Assembly: GCF_003367245.1 (NCBI RefSeq)
Contig: NZ_QRGR01000033.1
Span: 1 to 42,621 of the forward strand
Reading direction: 5' to 3'
Source of the DNA: Pontibacter diazotrophicus
Lineage (GTDB): Bacteria; Bacteroidota; Bacteroidia; Cytophagales; Hymenobacteraceae
Length of the DNA: 42,621 nucleotides
Shown one piece after another: positions 34,244 through 42,379 of this stretch; the stretch's first letter is position 1, and each line of letters begins with the position of its first letter. The translations under genes and the position numbers were made by a program. Below the pieces are notes generated by a model that did no database searches, was not told the DNA's origin, and saw only the letters and a list, made by a program, of their open reading frames with translations.

Positions 34244-34292
34244 ATAGCGCGAGCCTCCAGGCTCGTGATTGATATCACGCGGCCTCTGGCCG
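34244..34292 (+). repeat. REP-like 49-bp palindromic element, copy A
   Basis: The element runs from ATAGCGCGAG to the palindromic end CGGCCTCTGGCCG. Two more 49-bp copies are at 34310-34358 and 39853-39901, both in the opposite orientation. Copies A and B form an inverted pair 17 bases apart, so the two CGGCCTCTGGCCG ends face each other and can make a large cruciform. Confidence 0.75.
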
Positions 34293-34309
34293 ATTGGTAT
34301 TAATTAAAG

Positions 34310-34358
34310 CGGCCAGAGGCCGTAGAATAGTAGACACGAACGAAGACGCTCGCGCCAT
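34310..34358 (-). repeat. REP-like 49-bp palindromic element, copy B
   Basis: Read on the minus strand it runs ATGGCGCGAG ... CGTGTCTACT ... CGGCCTCTGGCCG, exactly 49 bases like copies A and C. It is closest to copy C. Confidence 0.75.
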
Positions 34359-34463
34359 AATATATGGCATTGAAACCTTTTGAATGTAAATGAAACGACC
34401 TACTCCCTTCAAAGAGGGACTTGATACACATCATACGCTTTGTATATAATCCTCTTATAACCA

Positions 34464-35525
34464 TCAAAACAAACCTAGCTGTTTGCCGCTGCGGGTGCAG
34501 AAGTGGCTGTAGTTATAAGGCTTGGTGCTGCGGTGCTGCATATATTTCTGCTTGCTCATCCGGAACAGGTTCGCGATTGCCTCTGCAAACTTGCCTTCGC
34601 CGCGCATGCGGGTGCCAAAGCGGCTGTCGCTTAGCTGGCCGCCATGGCAGTCGGCAATCTGGCGCAGCACTTTCTCTGCCTTTTCGGGGAAAGTCTCCCG
34701 TATCCAATCCTCGAAAATAGGGCCAACGTTCCCGTTCAGGCGCACAATGGTATAGGCCGCGTTACAGGCACCTGCCGCTGCAGCTTGCTTTATGATTTGC
34801 GGGATTTCTGAGTCGTTGAGGCCCGGGATAACGGGGGCTACCATGACGTTAACTGGCAAACCGGCAGCAGTCAGCTGCCGCACCACCTCCAGTCGCTTTG
34901 CCGCCGTAGCTGTACGGGGTTCCAGCTTCTGCCGTAGTTTCTCGTCGAGCGTAGTGATGCTGATATTTACGTGTACCAGGTCCAGTTTATTCAATTCCTG
35001 CAACAGGTCCAGGTCGCGGAGGATGAGCGCGTTTTTTGTGATGATGCTGACTGGGTGGCGGTACTGCAGCAGCACCTCTAAGATCTGGCGCGTCAGTTTC
35101 TTCTTTGCCTCTATCGGTTGATAGCAGTCGGTGTTTCCCGCCAGCATAATAGGCATCACCTGCCAGTTTTTGTTTTCCAGCTGCCTTGCCAGTGTCTCAG
35201 CTGCATTCTCCTTTACAACTATCTTCCGCTCAAAGTCGAGGCCTGCGCCATAGCCCCAGTATTGGTGCGTGTTGCGGGCATAGCAGTAGATGCAGCCGTG
35301 TTCACAGCCCTGGTAAGGATTCAGGGAATAACTGAGCCCCAGATCCGGGCTCTCTACTTTATTTACAATTTTCTTTGGGTACTCTTTAAAAAATTCGGTG
35401 CTGGAGTTAGACAACATCGGCTCATCCAGCCCCTCTACATGCTCCGACACATACTCCTGTTTCAGGTAAGGATTGGCGGGATTGTATTGTGCTCCACGTC
35501 CTTTTATAAATTCTTCTGCTTTCAT
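34464..35525 (-). CDS. PA0069-family radical SAM protein (spore photoproduct lyase-related)
   Basis: A 353-residue radical SAM enzyme. The 4Fe-4S motif is CEHGCIYC (Cys74, Cys78, Cys81). An N-terminal segment (KGRGAQYNPANPYLKQEY) and the sequence LSYSLNPYQGC before the cluster are typical of the PA0069 group, which resembles spore photoproduct lyase but lacks a proven reaction. The frame is open 32 codons further upstream to 35621, but homologous proteins begin near the KGRGA motif, so ATG 35525 was chosen. It is divergent from the FAD/Rieske gene. A role in DNA or nucleotide repair is only suggested by the fold. Confidence 0.88.
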   Translation of the reverse strand: MKAEEFIKGRGAQYNPANPYLKQEYVSEHVEGLDEPMLSNSSTEFFKEYPKKIVNKVESPDLGLSYSLNPYQGCEHGCIYCYARNTHQYWGYGAGLDFERKIVVKENAAETLARQLENKNWQVMPIMLAGNTDCYQPIEAKKKLTRQILEVLLQYRHPVSIITKNALILRDLDLLQELNKLDLVHVNISITTLDEKLRQKLEPRTATAAKRLEVVRQLTAAGLPVNVMVAPVIPGLNDSEIPQIIKQAAAAGACNAAYTIVRLNGNVGPIFEDWIRETFPEKAEKVLRQIADCHGGQLSDSRFGTRMRGEGKFAEAIANLFRMSKQKYMQHRSTKPYNYSHFCTRSGKQLGLF

Positions 35526-35740
35526 AGTTGTTTTACGTTTTGCTAATATAGTTAGTTTGCTAATGTTATTGGTATATGGCTTCGGTTTTATTTTCTTTCT
35601 GATATAGGAATATGCATTCACGAGCCCCTGAACACAGCTTTAGAAACATAAGCCCCGCCACACCGTAATCCTATGCAACAGGCTTCGGTGCCTGCACAAA
35701 GCCTATTCTAACTACAGTTAGTGCCAAAAATCAAAAAACT

Positions 35741-37270
35741 ATGAAACAAGAATCCGGAGCTACACTACCCATCTGGGACAAAAACATAAAACTACCTAGC
35801 ACAGAGCATCTGCACGAAAACATGACTTGCGATGTATGCGTGATAGGAGCGGGTATAACAGGACTCACGACAGCATACCTGCTGGCGAATGAGGGGAAAC
35901 GTGTTATTGTGGTGGAATCCAAAAGTATTGGCGGGGGTGAAACAAGCCGTACGACTGCCCACCTTTCCAATGCCCTTGATGATCAGTATTACAACCTGAT
36001 AAGTACATTTGGAGAAGAAGGGGCAAAGCTTGCCTGCCAGAGCCATGCAGCTGCCATTGATAAAATAGAGCAGATAGCGAATGATGTCAGCATCGACTGT
36101 GATTTCGCCCGGGTAGACGGGTACCTGGTGGCACACAACAAGGAGCAGGAGAAGTTTGTGCTACAGGAGTTAGAAGCCCTGCAGCAAATGGGTTGGGACG
36201 AGGTGGTATTGCGGAAGGAGAGTCCGCTGGATTCACTGACAACGCTTCCCAGCCTTCATTACCCAAACCAGGGCCGTATCCATCCTATGAAGTACCTGGC
36301 GGGCCTGGCGGATGCCATCATAGATAAAGGAGGGCAGATATTTACCAATACGCATATTGTTGACTTCAAGAGCGGGCCTGTTACTACTGTGGTGTCAGAA
36401 ACGGGCCATGCGATATCGGCAAACCATCTGGTGGTGGCTACTAACACACCTGTAAATGATAAGGTGACAATGCACACCAAACTGGTTCCTTACCGCACCT
36501 ATGCTATAGCGATGAGGGTTCCGAAAGATTCGGTGCCCGATGCGTTGTTCTGGGATATGGACGAACCTTATCACTATGTCCGGTTGCAGCGTAGCGAAGG
36601 AGAGGATGTTGATTACGATGTTTTGATTGTTGGCGGCGAAGATCACAAGACAGGACAGGACGACCACCTGATGAAACACTTCAGGGCACTGGAAAGCTGG
36701 ACACGCCTGAAGTTTCCGATGGTCACTGAAGTAGATTACCTCTGGTCGGGGCAGGTTTTTGAGCCTGTGGATGGGCTAGCCTATATCGGTCGCAATCCCG
36801 GCGACTCAAACGTGTACATTGCCACCGGCGACTCCGGGCACGGCACTACCCACGGCACCATTGCGGGCATGCTTATCACGGACCTCATCATGGACCGCCC
36901 GAACCCATGGGCAGGGCTGTATGACCCGAGCCGAAGTGGCTTGAAATCTGCCGGTGAATATATGAAGCACAATGTGAATGTGGTGGCGCAGTTTAAAGAC
37001 TATGTAACGCCCGGAGAGGTAGAAGACCCGATGGAGATAATGCCTGGCACCGGCCGGATCATGCGCGACGGCACTACAAAGGTAGCCATGTACTGCGACC
37101 AGGACGGCGTCCGGCACAAATTCTCCGCCGTTTGTACACACATGGGGTGTGTCGTTAATTGGAATGAAGTAGAAAGTTCCTGGGACTGCCCTTGCCACGG
37201 CTCCCGCTTCGACCCACTTGGGAAAGTGATTACCGGCCCGGCTACCAAAGATTTAGAAGAGAAAGAGTAA
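35741..37270 (+). CDS. FAD-dependent oxidoreductase with C-terminal Rieske domain
   Basis: A 509-residue fusion. The N-terminal DAO-type flavoprotein has the FAD-binding loop VIGAGITGLTTAYLL at about 35-49, the ESKSIGGGETSRTTAH segment and a closing FAD motif (IATGDSGHGTTHG). The C-terminal Rieske [2Fe-2S] domain (about 425-505) has CTHMGC and CPCHGS, giving ligands Cys465, His467, Cys483 and His486 with a Cys470-Cys485 disulfide. It probably passes electrons from an amine or similar substrate through FAD to the iron-sulfur centre. The substrate is unknown. It is monocistronic with a perfect terminator. Confidence 0.92.
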   Translation: MKQESGATLPIWDKNIKLPSTEHLHENMTCDVCVIGAGITGLTTAYLLANEGKRVIVVESKSIGGGETSRTTAHLSNALDDQYYNLISTFGEEGAKLACQSHAAAIDKIEQIANDVSIDCDFARVDGYLVAHNKEQEKFVLQELEALQQMGWDEVVLRKESPLDSLTTLPSLHYPNQGRIHPMKYLAGLADAIIDKGGQIFTNTHIVDFKSGPVTTVVSETGHAISANHLVVATNTPVNDKVTMHTKLVPYRTYAIAMRVPKDSVPDALFWDMDEPYHYVRLQRSEGEDVDYDVLIVGGEDHKTGQDDHLMKHFRALESWTRLKFPMVTEVDYLWSGQVFEPVDGLAYIGRNPGDSNVYIATGDSGHGTTHGTIAGMLITDLIMDRPNPWAGLYDPSRSGLKSAGEYMKHNVNVVAQFKDYVTPGEVEDPMEIMPGTGRIMRDGTTKVAMYCDQDGVRHKFSAVCTHMGCVVNWNEVESSWDCPCHGSRFDPLGKVITGPATKDLEEKE

Positions 37271-37280
37271 AAGCTTTTAG

Positions 37281-37336
37281 CGTATAAAAAAGAAGCCTCT
37301 GCTGTGTCCAAACAGCAGAGGCTTCTTTTTTATACG
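37281..37336. terminator. 25-bp perfect terminator hairpin after the FAD/Rieske gene
   Basis: Positions 37281-37305 and 37312-37336 are exact reverse complements around a 6-base loop. The arms carry A6 and T6 runs (AAAAAAGAAGCC core), so it is a textbook bidirectional terminator, but unusually long. Confidence 0.9.
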
Positions 37337-37447
37337 TCAGTCAAAGGTGTGTTCATCATATTATTGTTGTTACCAGACACTGATGAGACAACCATAGCAC
37401 GCCTGTTTCCTGCTCTTTCAGACTTCATAGTCGGAAAGCCAGCTGAA

Positions 37448-37537
37448 GGGGATTTCCTAATCCCCGTTTTTTGAGCTCCCATAAAGCGGATTATGAAATC
37501 CCTTTCAGGTTTAGTTCTGGATTAGGAAATCCAGAAC
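37448..37537. repeat. Cluster of three GGATT-N4-AATCC mini-palindromes
   Basis: GGATT-N4-AATCC occurs at 37450-37463 (loop TCCT), 37488-37501 (loop ATGA) and 37519-37532 (loop AGGA). The first is extended to a 7-bp stem followed by GTTTTTTG and could terminate transcription. The third is extended to a 10-bp stem (37514-37537). The first and third are reverse complements of each other over 14 bases. Confidence 0.6.
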
Positions 37538-37576
37538 AGCGGTACGCAATTATAATAAGAACTCAACAGTTTCTGC

Positions 37577-38155
37577 TTACTTGTATGACTCCAATGCTCT
37601 CAGACGCTGGGCGATGGTGGCTGCCCACTGGCGCTCCTTTTCTGCGTTCACCCCATGTTTGGAGGCCGTGTCAAAAGCTTCCTGATCAGCTTTCCATTTC
37701 GCGAAGGCACGACTAACGGTGGCGTTAAGTTTCTCTTTCAGGTTTGCGCAGTTCAGGTTTTGTAACTCTTTCCGCAACAGCCGGGCGTGTACCTCAGTCA
37801 GGTCGAAGTGCAGCTGCTCATGCTCCAGCAGTTGCTGCGACTTCTTGTTCTTCGTCCACGACTCTGTTGGCAGGAACACACAGTTCACCTGGTACGTGAA
37901 CCCCTGGTTTTTGCAGTTGGCGTTTACGGCTAAGTTTGCAGCTGTTAAAGCATGATGCGGGTTTTTCTCGTCAGGCTGGCCTCTAAAGTCTTCCCAGGAT
38001 AGGCGGCGGTTCATCGACCAGGTCACCTGATCTACCACAATGTTTTCTACTACAGGTGCAGTGATTTCTCTTTCCTTTGCAGTAGCAGCATCAGGGAAGA
38101 GGAGGGGAAGCAGTATTCTTGCCCACAGCGACAGGAATAAGGTAAAGGTGTACAT
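37577..38155 (-). CDS. DUF922 putative zinc metalloprotease
   Basis: A 192-residue exported protein (hydrophobic signal region about 4-24). The DUF922 marks are RLSWEDFRG at 51-59 and EHEQLHFDLTEVHARLL starting at 111, where His112-Glu113-x-x-His116 is a zinc-binding HExxH motif. Two or three cysteines (81, 92, 134) may form disulfides. Family members are predicted periplasmic or lipid-anchored metallopeptidases with unknown targets. It ends in a charged helix. The MATE gene upstream on the same strand is 84 bases away, so they may be co-transcribed. Confidence 0.85.
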   Translation of the reverse strand: MYTFTLFLSLWARILLPLLFPDAATAKEREITAPVVENIVVDQVTWSMNRRLSWEDFRGQPDEKNPHHALTAANLAVNANCKNQGFTYQVNCVFLPTESWTKNKKSQQLLEHEQLHFDLTEVHARLLRKELQNLNCANLKEKLNATVSRAFAKWKADQEAFDTASKHGVNAEKERQWAATIAQRLRALESYK

Positions 38156-38239
38156 TTTACTCTGGCTAAATTTAGAACATGCTAAACAAAATGGTACGAG
38201 CCAGGGTGTAGTTTGCAGGTAAATTAACCTCTCTCTGCT

Positions 38240-39583
38240 TTAGGTGTGTATCAGGCGGCTGCTTAACGCGCGGAACCGGAACGTGAGCAGCAAAGCTGCG
38301 ACGGATAAACCCGTCAGCAGTCCCATCCAGATGCCGTTGACCCCGAAGTCTGCTTTAAAGCACAGATAATACCCCACCGGCAAACCAACTCCCCAATACG
38401 CTAGCAGCGAGATCAGGCTCGGTACTTTTACGTCTTCCAGACCGCGTAAAGCGCCCAGGCCCACCACCTGTATGCCATCCGAAATCTGGAACAAGGCCGC
38501 TATCACAAGCAGGGAGGACGCAATGCGTATGACCTCCGGGTCATCAATGTAAAGCATCGGGATTAACTTATTCCCGAGTATCATCAATAACCCGCTGCAG
38601 ACCATAAACCCAACGCCCATCACTAAATTGCTGATGCCCGCCATGCGCATAGACCTGTAATTGCCCAATCCTTTCTGGTTGCCTACCCGGATGGTGGCTG
38701 CTGCCCCTATGCCACTCGCCATCATGTATGTGACGGATGCTACGTTGATAGCAATCTGGTGAGCAGCCAGTTCTTTGGCACCCAACCAGCCGATCATGAC
38801 AGCAGAGAAACTAAAGGCCCCCATCTCAAAGATCATTTGCCCAGAAATAGGCAGACCAAGCTTGAAGATGCGGTACATGTGGATGAAAGACAGGTGGCGC
38901 AGGCGCAGGAAATGATGGTACACTACAAACCGCTTCCCATACATCACATACCCTGCCATCATCATGGCCATCACCACACGAGAGATTAGAGTTGCCCAGC
39001 CAGCACCTACCAGTCCCATTGGCTCGAATCCTAATTTACCAAAAATTAAAATATAATTGAGAATAATATTTAAAGAATTTGCAACAATTGAAATCCACAT
39101 GGCCTGCTTCGTCAGCGAGAGGCCTTCGGCAAACTGCCGGAAGGCCTGGAACACCATCAGCGGCACCATAGACAGGAAAAGGATGTTTATATAAGGCACT
39201 GCCAGCTCCACGACACGGGGCGGCTGGTCGAGCAATGTAATGTAGGGGGAGAGAAAGTAACCGGCGATAAAAAGCAGAATGCCGAGCAACACGTTAGACA
39301 CCAGCCCGTTTAGCAGCAGCAGCGAAATACGGGTGTAATTCCTTCTGCCATCTGCCGCTGCAATCAGTGGGGTAATGCTGTAAGACACCCCCAGGCCGAA
39401 AACAAGTGTAATGGTAAAAATGCTGTTTCCCAATGAGGCCGCGGCCAGCGGTAGGGTGCCGATCTGGCCTACCATCAGGCTATCGAACACGCTCACCATA
39501 ATATGCCCCAACTGGCTCAGCACCACAGGGTAGGCAAGGGTAAAGTTTCTCGAAAAGTGTTGTTTATAGGTAAAGGAATCCAT
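38240..39583 (-). CDS. MATE-family multidrug efflux transporter
   Basis: A 447-residue polytopic membrane protein with 12 hydrophobic segments in two related halves. It begins MDSFTYKQHFSRNFTLAYPV and has the family's opening LSQLGHIMVSVFDSLMVG and the second-half QIFxMG-type equivalent ISGQMIFEMGAFSFSAVMIG. It exports cationic drugs or metabolites by sodium or proton antiport. The frame stays open upstream to 39901, but that 106-codon extension lacks any membrane or signal character and crosses a REP element, so ATG 39583 was chosen. Confidence 0.93.
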   Translation of the reverse strand: MDSFTYKQHFSRNFTLAYPVVLSQLGHIMVSVFDSLMVGQIGTLPLAAASLGNSIFTITLVFGLGVSYSITPLIAAADGRRNYTRISLLLLNGLVSNVLLGILLFIAGYFLSPYITLLDQPPRVVELAVPYINILFLSMVPLMVFQAFRQFAEGLSLTKQAMWISIVANSLNIILNYILIFGKLGFEPMGLVGAGWATLISRVVMAMMMAGYVMYGKRFVVYHHFLRLRHLSFIHMYRIFKLGLPISGQMIFEMGAFSFSAVMIGWLGAKELAAHQIAINVASVTYMMASGIGAAATIRVGNQKGLGNYRSMRMAGISNLVMGVGFMVCSGLLMILGNKLIPMLYIDDPEVIRIASSLLVIAALFQISDGIQVVGLGALRGLEDVKVPSLISLLAYWGVGLPVGYYLCFKADFGVNGIWMGLLTGLSVAALLLTFRFRALSSRLIHT

Positions 39584-39852
39584 GCGTTGCGGTAAATCAT
39601 AAATCGGCCCGCAAAAGTAGCGCTTTTCTCCGGATGCTTCGTGGTTTATTCGGGAGGTTGTAGGATGGGGGAGGAGAGGGAATAATTTACAATAGCAGCT
39701 TATTATATAGATATTGCAAGTCAACACCCCCTTCAAAGGGGGGTTTTCTGGTATAGCGTGTGCGGAGGTGTTGATTTGCCATAGTGACGAACAGGCTGTT
39801 ATTATGAATTTCTTATTGTGATACTGCCAGACTATATCTTGCTGCTTCTGAG
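39584..39852. other. Intergenic, small hairpin only
   Basis: Contains CCCCCTT-N2-AAGGGGG (39727-39742) followed by GTTTT, a plausible + strand terminator-like hairpin with no + strand gene before it, and the left flank of a REP element. No coding frame was recognised. Confidence 0.4.
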
Positions 39853-39901
39853 CGGCCAGAGGCCGCGCGATAGTAGACACGAGCGAGGACACTCGCGCCA
39901 T
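39853..39901 (-). repeat. REP-like 49-bp palindromic element, copy C
   Basis: Same 49-base unit as 34244 and 34310; on the minus strand ATGGCGCGAG ... CGTGTCTACT ... CGGCCTCTGGCCG. It is a single copy here, followed directly by a terminator hairpin. Confidence 0.75.
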
Positions 39902-39916
39902 GGAGGGGCATATTAA

Positions 39917-39960
39917 CAGAGACAGCCTTTGCAGAATTTAAACTGCGGAGGCTGTCTCTG
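39917..39960. terminator. Terminator downstream of the NtrC-like regulator
   Basis: A long stem, 39917-39934 with 39943-39960 (CAGAGACAGCC with GGCTGTCTCTG, one 2x2 mismatch, inner GCAG/CTGC), lies 23 bases past the stop of the minus-strand regulator. Confidence 0.75.
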
Positions 39961-39982
39961 TCTTGTTTACAAACTTACTTCA

Positions 39983-41149
39983 TTACGATACCACCGGCCT
40001 GGCATAGGCCTGGGCGTCCTCTAGCGTGATTTCGTGGCCGCTCATAATTACGAGGCGTTCTACCACGTTGCGGAGCTCGCGCACGTTGCCGCGCCAGTCG
40101 AGTTGCTGCAGGAACTGTACCGCTTCGGGGGTGATGGTTTTGGGCTTGTTGCCATAATCGTTAGCTATGTCGTTGAGAAACTTCTGCACCAGGTCCGGGA
40201 TGTCCTCGCGGCGGTCGTTTAGCGGCGGCACGTGAATCAGGATAACGCCCAGGCGGTGGTAAAGGTCTTCGCGGAAGTTTTTCGCTTCAATTTCCTCTAA
40301 AAGGTTTTTGTTGGTGGCCGCCACTACCCGCACATCCACCTGTATATCTTTGTCGCCACCTACGCGCGTAATGCGGTGCTCCTGCAGGGCGCGCAGTACC
40401 TTTGCCTGCGCCGACAGGCTCATGTCGCCTACCTCATCGAGGAAGAGGGTGCCGCCGTTAGCCTGCTCAAACTTACCAATGCGTTGCTTTACCGCTGAGG
40501 TGAAAGAGCCTTTCTCGTGGCCAAACAATTCGCTTTCGATGAGCTCGCTGGGTATGGCGGCGCAGTTCACCTCTATCAAAGGGCCGTTGCTGCGGTTGCT
40601 GTTCTCGTGTATGGCACGGGCCACAAGCTCCTTACCAGAGCCGTTTGGACCCGTAATCAGCACGCGGGCATCAGTGGGGGCTACCTTTTCGATGGCGCCC
40701 TTCACGCGCCCCAGCGCAGCAGAACTGCCTACCATTTCGTAGGTCTTGGAGATTTTCTTTTTCAGGATTTTCGTCTCCGTCACCAGGCTCGATTTGTCCA
40801 GGGCGTTGCGTACGCTCACCAGCAGGCGGTTCAGATCCGGTGGCTTCTGCAGAAAATCGTAGGCTCCTTTTTTAGTGGCTTCCACGGCCGTATCTATGGT
40901 GCCGTGGGCGGAGATCATGATGAAAGGGGAGTCCGGGGAAATTTCCATTGCTTTCTCCAGCACTTCAATTCCATCCATACCCGGCATTTTGATGTCGCAG
41001 AGTACCGCATCGTATTTCGATTTGGAAATAAGTTGCAGTGCTTTTTCGCCATCTTCGGCCTCGTCTACAGTGTAATTTTCAAATTCAAGTATTTCTTTCA
41101 GTGTGCTACGGATGGCCCGTTCATCATCTACTATTAATACTTTGGGCAT
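39983..41149 (-). CDS. Sigma-54-type response regulator without a DNA-binding domain
   Basis: A 388-residue NtrC-like protein. A receiver domain (1-120; acidic DDE at 8-10, phospho-acceptor Asp52, Lys102) is joined to an AAA+ sigma-54 interaction domain (about 138-360) with Walker A GPNGSGKE (167-174), Walker B GGTLFLDEV (232-240) and arginine fingers expected near REDLYHR. The sigma-54-contacting loop, normally GAFTGA, reads GSFTSA (214-219). The sequence ends 25 residues past the AAA+ domain (ITLEDAQAYARPVVS), with no Fis-type HTH. A regulator of this shape acts without its own DNA site or through a partner. No histidine kinase is adjacent. Confidence 0.9.
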   Translation of the reverse strand: MPKVLIVDDERAIRSTLKEILEFENYTVDEAEDGEKALQLISKSKYDAVLCDIKMPGMDGIEVLEKAMEISPDSPFIMISAHGTIDTAVEATKKGAYDFLQKPPDLNRLLVSVRNALDKSSLVTETKILKKKISKTYEMVGSSAALGRVKGAIEKVAPTDARVLITGPNGSGKELVARAIHENSNRSNGPLIEVNCAAIPSELIESELFGHEKGSFTSAVKQRIGKFEQANGGTLFLDEVGDMSLSAQAKVLRALQEHRITRVGGDKDIQVDVRVVAATNKNLLEEIEAKNFREDLYHRLGVILIHVPPLNDRREDIPDLVQKFLNDIANDYGNKPKTITPEAVQFLQQLDWRGNVRELRNVVERLVIMSGHEITLEDAQAYARPVVS

Positions 41150-41280
41150 AGTTCTATTAGGTTATCAGGATGAAGACTCTGTTTAAATTCCATACTGCAA
41201 GCGCAGGCAATGCATTCAAAACACAGTCTAAGTTTATACATATTTCAACGTCTTATCAAGACAGCGGTTTATTTTTACGC

Positions 41281-41312
41281 AAAAGCTCCTGTTACGATAC
41301 CGCTTCAGGAGC
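41281..41312 (-). terminator. Terminator after the small unknown gene
   Basis: On the minus strand GCTCCTG and CAGGAGC (41285-41291 with 41306-41312) form a 7-bp stem followed by TTTT (41281-41284). It lies 45 bases past the stop at 41357. Confidence 0.6.
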
Positions 41313-41356
41313 CTGTAAAAGCCGTGCCTTTAAACAACGTTATATTCCTGATGTAA

Positions 41357-41722
41357 TTATGCGTGTGCCTTGGCTGGTTCTAACGCTTTCAGTAAAGGTT
41401 CTTCCTTCTGGTAAATCAACAGGTACCCGCCTTTACAGCCGTTCAGGGATTCCACGTACTGTATGGCTGTCTCCAGAGAGTCTTTCGCGGTATTGCAAAG
41501 GCCATCTATACTTTGGTTGATATAGTTGCAAAACCTGTTTTGCCCCTCATGTGGGACGTGCTTTACAAAACTTTTGGCTTCTTCTTCTGTTATGTCATCA
41601 AAGGCCAAAGCACATGCGACACCAATTCCTTTGGATTCGCACAAAGTTTTTGCCCGCTCCACTTCCTTTTGGCTTCTAAAGGACAGCATCATAAATCCTG
41701 TTCGAAGATCAATACATTCCAT
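41357..41722 (-). CDS. Conserved-looking small protein of unknown function
   Basis: A 121-residue soluble protein with five cysteines (including LCESKGIGVAC and GQNRFCNYI) and an amphipathic pattern. It begins MECIDLRTGFMMLSF and ends KALEPAKAHA. No family was recognised. Composition, a start ATG and a terminator-like hairpin support it as real. It is 207 bases upstream of the NtrC-like regulator on the same strand, with the terminator between, so the two are probably separate units. Confidence 0.55.
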   Translation of the reverse strand: MECIDLRTGFMMLSFRSQKEVERAKTLCESKGIGVACALAFDDITEEEAKSFVKHVPHEGQNRFCNYINQSIDGLCNTAKDSLETAIQYVESLNGCKGGYLLIYQKEEPLLKALEPAKAHA

Positions 41723-42192
41723 AAAATTTAAGCTTTGTTAGTAAAATCGAATTGGTATAAGGTGGTACTAGTAGCAAGGATAATACTTATAACGCGTTCG
41801 TTTAGTTTTAATTAGAAGGGAAATTTAGTTGCGACAGCATCTGTTATAATCAATAATTTCTACTAAAAGTGCTTCATCTCTTAGTATACAGACATTCAGG
41901 GAGTGTAAATTTTTTGAGATTTTATTTCTGAATTTCTAAAGCAGGGTACATAAAATTACCATATACAGCGGTCTTAGCAGAATAAATAGATGAGATTCAG
42001 TTCTTTGGTAGAGCAAATCGTTTTAAGGGTGTTGTAGTTGGATGCAAGTGACACAGGAAAATGACGGGAGTTGGCTACAGTGAACCGCGCAGCCAGGGCT
42101 CGTTCAGCAATATGCAACAGGAAACGAACAACGGGCAACGAACAACAAATAACGAAATTTCGCTATATTGGCTCTGAAAACAAGTATTTCCT
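41723..42192. other. Intergenic upstream of the restriction-modification gene
   Basis: No gene recognised in 470 bases. A 10-base direct repeat (AACGAACAAC at 42123-42132 and 42137-42146) lies 47 bases before the ATG at 42193 and may be a regulatory or slippage-prone site. Confidence 0.4.
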
Positions 42193-42379
42193 ATGCAGCA
42201 CCACATCCTGCGCCCGCGCCAGGCCCTGAACAAGGCTTACTTACAACTCAAGACATCCCGCGCTGAAATTGAGCAGTTCAAATATGGACTGCGCACGCTT
42301 CTGGACAGCATTAACCTGCACGAAAGCGAAGAGCACGCCAGGAACCATTTGGCTGATTTTCTACAGTCGGTATTTTATG
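42193..42379 (+). pseudogene. N-terminal fragment of a type II (Eco57I/DUF7149-like) restriction-modification gene, IS-interrupted
   Basis: The first ~62 codons (HILRPRQALNKAYLQLK, then SRAEIEQFKYGLRTLLDSI and HARNHLADFLQSVFY) match the start of DUF7149-type proteins, single-chain restriction-modification enzymes of the Eco57I methylase kind, which continue for about a thousand residues. After FLQSVFY the reading frame runs into DNA that belongs to an IS110-type element and soon stops at 42481-42483. The gene is therefore broken here. The intact 5' part with its own start argues for recent interruption. The rest may lie beyond the window. Confidence 0.7.

Noticed and set aside
39584..39901. 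106-codon N-terminal extension of the MATE transporter
   Set aside because: It crosses a REP element and the transporter's usual N-terminus begins at 39583.
40517..41137. 206-codon + strand frame opposite the NtrC-like regulator
   Set aside because: Antisense to a gene with complete receiver and AAA+ motifs; no domain in its own translation.
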